From the NCBI GenBank assembly GCA_045599945.1, contig JAZRWY010000085.1, forward strand, positions 1 to 16,981: a DNA stretch of 16,981 nt, in the 5' to 3' direction. The stretch's first letter is position 1; each line of letters starts with the position of its first letter. The translations under genes were made by a program, and so were the position numbers. This document shows positions 13,835-16,981 of this stretch, piece by piece. The notes beneath the pieces are model-generated. The model did no database searches. It was not told where the DNA came from and was given only the letters and a program-made list of their open reading frames with translations. The DNA is from UMGS973 sp045599945 (GTDB lineage Bacteria; Bacillota; Clostridia; Peptostreptococcales; Anaerovoracaceae).

Positions 13835-14313
13835 TGAACATTAAGATTATATGCATCGGAAAACTGAAGGAAAAATACTGGCGGGATGCCGTGGAGGAGT
13901 ATGCAAAGAGAATCTCGAGGTTTTCAAGGATTGAAATTGTAGAACTGAAGGAAACGAGAATTTCAGACCATCCGTCAGCTGCAGAGGAAGAAAAAGTGAA
14001 ACAGTCGGAAGGAGAAGAAATTCTGAAGAAAATCCGAAAGGAAGATTATTGCATCACTCTAGAGATTCAAGGAAAGCAGCTGGATTCTTTAGAACTGGCG
14101 GAAACAGTGAAAATCCTTGGCCTGTCAGGACATAGTGACATTGCTTTTGTCATCGGAGGGTCCCTTGGGCTTTCTGCAGAAGTAAGCAGAAGAGCGGATT
14201 TTAAGCTTTCATTTTCAAAGATGACATTTCCGCACCAGATGATACGGGTAATACTGCTAGAGCAGGTCTATAGAGCATTTAAAATCAATGCAAATGAAAA
14301 GTACCATAAGTAG
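13834..14313 (+). CDS. rlmH: 23S rRNA (pseudouridine1915-N3)-methyltransferase RlmH
   Basis: SPOUT-class (trefoil-knot) methyltransferase (EC 2.1.1.177) acting on pseudouridine 1915 in helix 69 of 23S rRNA on the assembled ribosome. The 159 aa is exactly the family's usual length. Features: the N-terminal IKIICIGKLKEKYW, YAKRISRF, the SAM-binding FVIGGSLGLS (107-116 region) and the diagnostic C-terminus FPHQMIRVILLEQVYRAFKI followed by NEKYHK. The ATG overlaps the walJ stop (TAATG), so translation is probably coupled. Followed nine bases later by the HD-domain gene. Confidence 0.97.
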   Translation: MNIKIICIGKLKEKYWRDAVEEYAKRISRFSRIEIVELKETRISDHPSAAEEEKVKQSEGEEILKKIRKEDYCITLEIQGKQLDSLELAETVKILGLSGHSDIAFVIGGSLGLSAEVSRRADFKLSFSKMTFPHQMIRVILLEQVYRAFKINANEKYHK

Positions 14314-14322
14314 GAGGGAAGG

Positions 14323-14793
14323 ATGAACAGATTATTCAAACTGCAGTGTCTTCTGCTGGATGAAATTGATTCCAAGGAAGATTTTGAAGGAAGAGACCAG
14401 TCACTCTACTGGGAAAAGATACATATGGCAAGCTGTGCAAGGCTTGGATATATTCTGGCGGAAAAGAGAGGCCTGGATACCGATCTGGCATCCTGTGCCT
14501 GTGCAATCCACGATTTCGGCAGAATCCAGACAGGAATCCAGAAAGACCATGCAGAGGCAGGATACGAGCCGGTGAAGCTTTTCTTAAAGAACAGCGGTCT
14601 TTTTCAGGAGGAGGAAATCGAAATGCTTGCGCTTGCTGTAAAGAATCATAGCAGCAAATCGGTAGTAGGGACATGGATTGAAGAAATTGTCAAAGATGCA
14701 GACGTTCTGGATTTTTCCATGTACGGCTATGAGATGCCAAGGCAGGAGCAGCAGGAACGGCTGGAAAGACTGCGCATGGTAAATGAATATTAA
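14323..14793 (+). CDS. HD-domain metal-dependent phosphohydrolase
   Basis: A 156-aa protein of the HD superfamily. The metal-binding residues are visible in order: H34 in WEKIHMASCARLGYIL, the H63-D64 doublet in CAIHDFGRIQTG, H76 in KDHAEAGYEPVK, H109 in AVKNHSSK and D125/D127 in VKDADVLDF. The order H...HD...H...H...D is the one found in nucleotide or (p)ppGpp-type hydrolases and in cyanamide hydratase-like proteins. The substrate cannot be told from this. The length corresponds to a single catalytic domain with no attached sensor or synthetase domain. The start at 14323 has AGGAGGG (14312-14318). Last gene of the walJ-rlmH unit; its terminator overlaps the end of the convergent dtxR-type gene. 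Confidence 0.85.
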   Translation: MNRLFKLQCLLLDEIDSKEDFEGRDQSLYWEKIHMASCARLGYILAEKRGLDTDLASCACAIHDFGRIQTGIQKDHAEAGYEPVKLFLKNSGLFQEEEIEMLALAVKNHSSKSVVGTWIEEIVKDADVLDFSMYGYEMPRQEQQERLERLRMVNEY

Positions 14794-14799
14794 AAGAGA

Positions 14800-14836
14800 G
14801 AAACTGCAGAGAACAATCATCCTGCAGTTTCTTTTT
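14800..14836. terminator. Bidirectional terminator overlapping the end of the dtxR-type gene
   Basis: GAAACTGCAG (14800-14809) and CTGCAGTTTC (14822-14831) form a perfect 10-bp stem with a 12-nt loop. The plus strand continues TTTTT; the minus strand continues TCTCTTTTA. The dtxR-type stop codon (14817-14819) lies in the loop, so its last codons form one arm. Confidence 0.85.
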
Positions 14837-15194
14837 CGTTCAAATATTTTTTGATTGCCTCAAAGGTCTCATCAGAAAGCACATGCTCCATCTTGCAGGC
14901 ATCTTCAATGGCAGTTTCGGAGGAAACGCCAAGGGAGAGAAGAACTGAAGTCATAACTTTGTGTCTGTCATAAATCTTTTCAGCAAGGGCTTTTCCGGCG
15001 TCTGTCAGCGTGATGCTCCCATCATCACTGACCAGGATGTATTCCTCTTTTTTAAGAATACCGACCGCCCGGCTGACACTGGGCTTGGAAAAACCCATAT
15101 GGTTACATATGTCGATGGATCTGACCATGTCTTTTTCTCTGGACAGGACCAGGATGGTCTCCAGATACATTTCACCGGATTCTGCGATAGCCAT
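14817..15194 (-). CDS. DtxR/IdeR-type metal-dependent transcriptional repressor
   Basis: A 125-aa regulator with an N-terminal winged helix-turn-helix (VRSIDICNHMGFSKPSVSRAVGILKKEEYI, about 24-53) and a helical metal-binding dimer domain. It has no SH3-like third domain, so it is short even for the MntR group. The metal ligands resemble DtxR/IdeR rather than MntR: Met9 in GEMYLETI, where MntR has Asp8; Cys100, Glu103 and His104 in DACKMEHVLSD, matching DtxR Cys102-Glu105-His106; and His78 in DRHKV, matching an ancillary-site residue. I infer iron sensing. The ATG at 15194 has GGAAG upstream on this strand. Its -10 element overlaps a palindrome, suggesting autoregulation. It is divergent from a FeoB-associated-type small protein and an HMA protein, which it may control. 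Confidence 0.9.
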   Translation of the reverse strand: MAIAESGEMYLETILVLSREKDMVRSIDICNHMGFSKPSVSRAVGILKKEEYILVSDDGSITLTDAGKALAEKIYDRHKVMTSVLLSLGVSSETAIEDACKMEHVLSDETFEAIKKYLNEKETAG

Positions 15195-15209
15195 GATATG
15201 CTTCCTTTC

Positions 15210-15255
15210 ACAATAAGATAAAGATATTGTAACACAGAAGGGGAGAATATTTCAA
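15210..15255 (-). promoter_or_regulatory. dtxR-type gene promoter overlapped by a candidate operator
   Basis: Minus strand TTGAAA (15250-15255) and TACAAT (15226-15231) are 18 bp apart. A 21-bp inverted repeat, ACAATA (15210-15215) and TATTGT (15225-15230) around nine bases, covers the -10 element and the likely start site. That is the expected place for an autorepressor operator. The arms do not match the classical DtxR or MntR boxes that I know. Confidence 0.5.
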
Positions 15256-15272
15256 AGAAAAGAAAAAATAAT

Positions 15273-15301
15273 ATGACAGACCAGGGGCGTGGTGGTAGAA
15301 T
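15273..15301 (+). promoter_or_regulatory. Candidate promoter of the Cys-rich and HMA genes
   Basis: ATGACA (15273-15278) and TAGAAT (15296-15301) are 17 bp apart, each one mismatch from consensus, and TGG precedes the -10 as an extended element. It ends 35 bp before the small gene's start. Confidence 0.55.
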
Positions 15302-15336
15302 GAAGTATGAAAGAATGAAGACGAAGGAGAACAGCC

Positions 15337-15507
15337 ATGACAATCGGAACCATTGTAGCAGCATGTCTGCTGGCAGCTGCAGTTGTACTGGCTGCAGGAA
15401 AGATATACAGAGATAAAAAGAAAGGCAGAGGAGGCTGCAGCTTCGGATGCAGTTCCTGTGCCATGAAGGACAGCTGCCATAAAAGAAAAGGAGACCAGAA
15501 TGATTAA
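15337..15507 (+). CDS. FeoB-associated-type Cys-rich membrane protein, 56 aa
   Basis: A small gene read directly from the sequence. It encodes one N-terminal membrane segment (about residues 4-21, IGTIVAACLLAAAVVLAA), a short basic stretch (KIYRDKKKGR) and a Cys cluster C34-x3-C38-x2-C41-x5-C47 in GGCSFGCSSCAMKDSC. This layout fits the FeoB-associated Cys-rich membrane proteins usually encoded next to the ferrous iron transporter FeoB. AAGGAG (15324-15329) lies seven bases before the ATG. The frame overlaps the next gene by eight bases (TAA at 15505-15507), so translation is coupled. No feoA or feoB lies in the window. Its partner, if any, must be encoded elsewhere; control by the divergent DtxR-type regulator is plausible. 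Confidence 0.82.
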   Translation: MTIGTIVAACLLAAAVVLAAGKIYRDKKKGRGGCSFGCSSCAMKDSCHKRKGDQND

Positions 15508-15736
15508 GACAAGACTGACCATAGAAGGGATGATGTGTCACAACTGCGAGGCACATATGAATGAAGCCATAAAAATGAATTTTGCCGTTCAGAGCGTTTC
15601 TTCCGATCATGAAAAGAATCTGACGGAGGTCCTTTCAGAAGAGGAACTTTCTGAGCTGAAGCTGAAAGCAGTCACGGCAGAAACAGGCTTTTCATTAAAA
15701 GCCATGGAACAGGAAGAGATAGAAGGTTTTGATTGA
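15500..15736 (+). CDS. Heavy-metal-associated (HMA) domain protein
   Basis: A 78-aa protein made of one HMA-like ferredoxin fold. The metal site is IEGMMCHNCEAHMNEAI (8-24) with C13 and C16 in a GMxCxxC motif, as in copper chaperones and P-type ATPase N-terminal domains. The C-terminal part (AETGFSLKAM) fits the last strand with the common G-[YF] after the second helix. It could be a metallochaperone for copper or another soft metal, or a carrier working with a transporter elsewhere. GGAG (15490-15493), inside the upstream small gene, serves as its binding site. The stop codon TGA overlaps the TTGACA of the thiT promoter, and there is no terminator in between, so transcripts may read through into the riboswitch. 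Confidence 0.85.
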   Translation: MIKTRLTIEGMMCHNCEAHMNEAIKMNFAVQSVSSDHEKNLTEVLSEEELSELKLKAVTAETGFSLKAMEQEEIEGFD

Positions 15737-15761
15737 CAAACAGAAACGGCAGTTGTATAGT
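15733..15761 (+). promoter_or_regulatory. Near-consensus promoter of the TPP riboswitch-thiT unit
   Basis: A perfect TTGACA (15733-15738) is followed after 17 bp by TATAGT (15756-15761). The -35 hexamer overlaps the stop codon of the HMA gene. Transcription would start near 15768, about 20 nt before the aptamer. Confidence 0.85.
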
Positions 15762-15785
15762 GTTGTTAAAAATATGAACATATGA

Positions 15786-15874
15786 GTATAGCTAGGGGCG
15801 CTTAATGCTGAGATGGGAATCTTAGATTCCGGTCCCTTATACCTGAACAGGATAATGCCTGCGTAGGAAAGCAA
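15786..15874 (+). ncRNA. TPP (thiamine pyrophosphate) riboswitch aptamer
   Basis: The THI-box core is clear: AGGGGCGC (15794-15801), GCTGAGA (15807-15813), TCCCTTATACCTGAACAGG (15833-15851) and ATAATGCCTGCGTAGGAAAG (15852-15871). The GCTGAGA and ACCTGA...GATAATGCC...GCGTAGG elements are the pyrimidine- and pyrophosphate-sensing loops. CAGG/CCTG gives the P5 helix. Between TGAGA and TCCC there is an extra perfect hairpin, GGAATC-TTA-GATTCC. Placement directly before thiT confirms the call. When TPP is abundant the aptamer should fold and switch thiT off. Confidence 0.95.
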
Positions 15875-15880
15875 ATGAAA

Positions 15881-15900
15881 GCCCCTCCTATTATGGGAGG
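15881..15900 (+). promoter_or_regulatory. Riboswitch expression platform hiding the thiT ribosome binding site
   Basis: CCTCCTA (15884-15890) pairs with TGGGAGG (15894-15900) around a TTA loop: seven pairs, one of them G-U. The 3' arm is the thiT Shine-Dalgarno, so this hairpin blocks translation. GCCCCT (15881-15886) is also a perfect complement of AGGGGC (15794-15799) in aptamer helix P2, giving a competing ligand-free fold that frees the binding site. TTTTATT after the hairpin leaves weak termination possible too. Confidence 0.7.
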
Positions 15901-15907
15901 TTTTATT

Positions 15908-16450
15908 ATGTCAAAAAACAGTCCGGCAAAAAAGATGGCATTCTGCGCCATCTGCTTAGCTCTGGCAGCGGTTACAAGCCTGATTACTCCGTACCGGTTT
16001 CCGTTCGGAGGATCTGTAACGCTGTTTTCCATGCTCTTTGTGGTGCTGCCGTCATGGTTTTACGGCGTGCGGACAGGAGCAGTCTGCGGTCTGGCCTATG
16101 GCCTGATCCAGTTTGGTCTTTCCCCTTATGTCATCTCCGTGCCGCAGTTTCTTCTTGATTATGTGCTGGCATTCAGTGTCATGTGCGTTGCAGGATTCTT
16201 CCGGGAGAAGAAAAACGGTCTGCTCATGGGATACGCTGCGGCGGTCATTGCCAGATGGGTCATTGCAACGCTTGCAGGACTGGCATGGATCAAGGCCGGT
16301 TTCATGGCATGGGATCAGTGGGATCCGATTCCTTATTCCATGGCATATAACGGAGCATACATCTTTACAGAAGCAGCCGTGACAGTTCTGCTTCTGTGCG
16401 TACCTGCAATGAAAAATGCTCTGATGCATGTAAAAAGCCTCTCAAAGTGA
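15908..16450 (+). CDS. thiT: Thiamine ECF transporter substrate-binding component ThiT
   Basis: S component of an energy-coupling factor transporter; it binds thiamine in the membrane and pairs with a shared EcfA-EcfA'-EcfT module encoded elsewhere. The 180-aa protein is almost entirely hydrophobic and can form six helices. The N-terminal FPFGGSVTLFSMLF (31-44) and the C-terminal W-rich segment with YSMAYNGAY (143-151), whose Tyr and Asn match thiamine contacts known in lactococcal ThiT, are diagnostic. The start at 15908 is set by GGGAGG (15895-15900); an in-frame ATG at 15875 lies at the end of the aptamer and is rejected. Regulation by the upstream TPP riboswitch is strongly indicated. The stop codon lies within the terminator hairpin. 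Confidence 0.95.
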   Translation: MSKNSPAKKMAFCAICLALAAVTSLITPYRFPFGGSVTLFSMLFVVLPSWFYGVRTGAVCGLAYGLIQFGLSPYVISVPQFLLDYVLAFSVMCVAGFFREKKNGLLMGYAAAVIARWVIATLAGLAWIKAGFMAWDQWDPIPYSMAYNGAYIFTEAAVTVLLLCVPAMKNALMHVKSLSK

Positions 16451-16466
16451 GAGGCCTTATTTTTTT
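16437..16466. terminator. Bidirectional terminator between thiT and the arsR-type gene
   Basis: GCCTCTC (16437-16443) and GAGAGGC (16449-16455) form a perfect 7-bp stem with a 5-nt loop. The thiT stop codon straddles loop and 3' arm. The plus strand continues CTTATTTTTTT; the minus strand continues TTTTTAC. The plus T-run runs into the stop codon of the convergent arsR-type gene. Confidence 0.9.
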
Positions 16467-16782
16467 AATCAAATTTTTTGACAGCGTTTACATACATCTG
16501 TACCATTCCGAGATTGGCATAAAGGTATGTGAACTTGTCTTTTTTTCTCGTTTCCACCAGTCCGGAATCCACAAGTTTTCTGACATGCTGAGATGTGGTT
16601 GCCTGTGCATAGCCGAATTCTTCGATGAGATCCTTGTTGCATACAGGGGTCATCTCTTTGTTGCATTTCATGATATATCTGAACATCCTGATTCTCACAG
16701 GATGCGCAAAAGCATCGGATACGTCTGCGATTAAAAGAACGTCCTGCTCCTGAAGATGATCCGGTTCCTTTCGTATTCTCAT
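16465..16782 (-). CDS. ArsR-type winged-helix transcriptional regulator
   Basis: A 105-aa single-domain regulator. VSDAFAHPVRIRMFRYI (21-37) is the typical first helix pair of ArsR/SmtB proteins. The recognition helix lies in ATTSQHVRKLVDSGLVETRKK (61-81), followed by the wing with FTYLYAN. Two cysteines are present, C40 and C48. C48 falls near the place of the metal-binding CxC motif of classical arsenic sensors, but the second Cys of that motif is missing, so metal sensing is uncertain. Another cue, such as redox state, or no ligand at all is possible. The start at 16782 has GGAGGG upstream on this strand and the gene has a near-consensus promoter. No metal pump or arsenical-resistance gene lies next to it; the divergent neighbour is cut off by the window end. 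Confidence 0.88.
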   Translation of the reverse strand: MRIRKEPDHLQEQDVLLIADVSDAFAHPVRIRMFRYIMKCNKEMTPVCNKDLIEEFGYAQATTSQHVRKLVDSGLVETRKKDKFTYLYANLGMVQMYVNAVKKFD

Positions 16783-16813
16783 AATTGCCCTCCATTGTTT
16801 TCATTGCTTAATT

Positions 16814-16842
16814 ACAATACAATATATAGAGAGGGATGTCAA
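16814..16842 (-). promoter_or_regulatory. Promoter of the arsR-type gene
   Basis: Minus strand TTGACA (16837-16842, perfect) and TATTGT (16814-16819) are 17 bp apart, with the -10 about 32 bp before the start. The -10 region has an AT-rich direct repeat (ACAAT ACAAT on the plus strand, 16814-16823) that might be part of an operator. Confidence 0.7.
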
Positions 16843-16884
16843 GTTAGTGTAAAATAATTGTGGAGTTTTTGAAGAAAAAGAAAT

Positions 16885-16946
16885 AGAGATTAATCTCCAA
16901 GTGTTAAGATAGTATTGCAAAACACAAAACAAAAGGAGCAATCTCT
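16885..16946. repeat. Nested palindromes in the leader of the truncated gene
   Basis: GAGATTAATCTC (16886-16897) is a perfect 12-bp palindrome. AGAGATT (16885-16891) is also the perfect inverse of AATCTCT (16940-16946), which lies between the ribosome binding site and the ATG of the truncated gene. The two pairings exclude each other. This may be an operator, an RNA switch that hides the start codon, or terminal structure of a mobile element. Confidence 0.4.
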
Positions 16947-16981
16947 ATGGAAAACATTATACAACAGATTACACTTGAACT
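16947..16981 (+). CDS. Start of an unidentified gene, cut by the window end
   Basis: AAGGAG (16933-16938) lies eight bases before an ATG at 16947, and the frame is open to the window end (MENIIQQITLE). Eleven codons are too few for a family call. The AT-rich upstream region with inverted repeats and a strong binding site would suit a transposase gene of an insertion sequence, but this is a guess. It is divergent from the arsR-type gene, so it could instead be that regulator's target. Confidence 0.55.
   Translation, partial: MENIIQQITLE

Noticed and set aside
15875..15907. Upstream in-frame start for thiT
   Set aside because: It falls at the end of the TPP aptamer and its residues are only the expression platform read as codons. 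The site at 15895-15900 fits the start at 15908.
1..16981. CRISPR arrays, tRNA or rRNA genes, prophage or toxin-antitoxin modules
   Set aside because: No regularly spaced repeats, no tRNA-like or rRNA-like segments and no such protein families were seen on either strand.

Overview
This window reads as ordinary chromosomal DNA from a Bacillota species (low- to mid-GC Gram-positive), most likely an anaerobic Clostridia relative. Evidence for this: strong AGGAGG-type ribosome binding sites, sigma-A type promoters, scpA-scpB, a walJ(yycJ)-rlmH pair, the ECF-type thiamine component ThiT behind a TPP riboswitch, and lysine synthesis by the meso-diaminopimelate dehydrogenase route. The genus cannot be fixed from sequence alone. 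All family calls are by recognition of motifs; no database search was possible.

Layout. (1) 51-851: an unrecognised 266-aa protein. (2) 917-5041: a lysine operon, ddh-lysA-dapA-dapB, with its own promoter, a roughly 200-nt leader and a terminator. Its four enzymes carry aspartate semialdehyde plus pyruvate to L-lysine. The leader holds a 14-codon reading frame with two adjacent Lys codons, followed by five RNA segments that pair in two mutually exclusive ways and end in an intrinsic terminator. This looks like ribosome-mediated attenuation by lysine, and it is the most interesting item in the window. No lysine riboswitch or T-box core was recognised. (3) 5040-6752: a small acidic unknown protein and guanine deaminase. 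(4) 6801-7808, minus strand: a threonine-aldolase-like PLP enzyme. (5) 7870-12391: a tightly packed seven-gene operon, mtnA-scpA-scpB-(two-TM protein)-(DUF1847-like)-mnmM-(C_GCAxxG_C_C-like). (6) 12398-12940, minus strand: RNase HI with an insertion.

(7) 13000-14836: walJ-rlmH-(HD-domain protein). (8) 14817-15736: a small DtxR-type regulator with an iron-type ligand set, divergent from a 56-aa FeoB-associated-type Cys-rich membrane protein and a heavy-metal-associated domain protein. (9) 15733-16467: a near-consensus promoter, a TPP riboswitch whose 3' hairpin contains the ribosome binding site, and thiT. (10) 16465-16842, minus strand: an ArsR-type regulator with its promoter. (11) 16947-16981: the first codons of a gene cut by the window edge.

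All four convergent gene junctions (guaD/aldolase, C_GCAxxG gene/rnhA, HD gene/dtxR, thiT/arsR) are closed by hairpins with T-runs on both strands. The remaining gaps are short and are filled with promoters, leaders and terminators. The only stretch near 300 bp without a conventional gene is 852-1150, the lysine operon leader.
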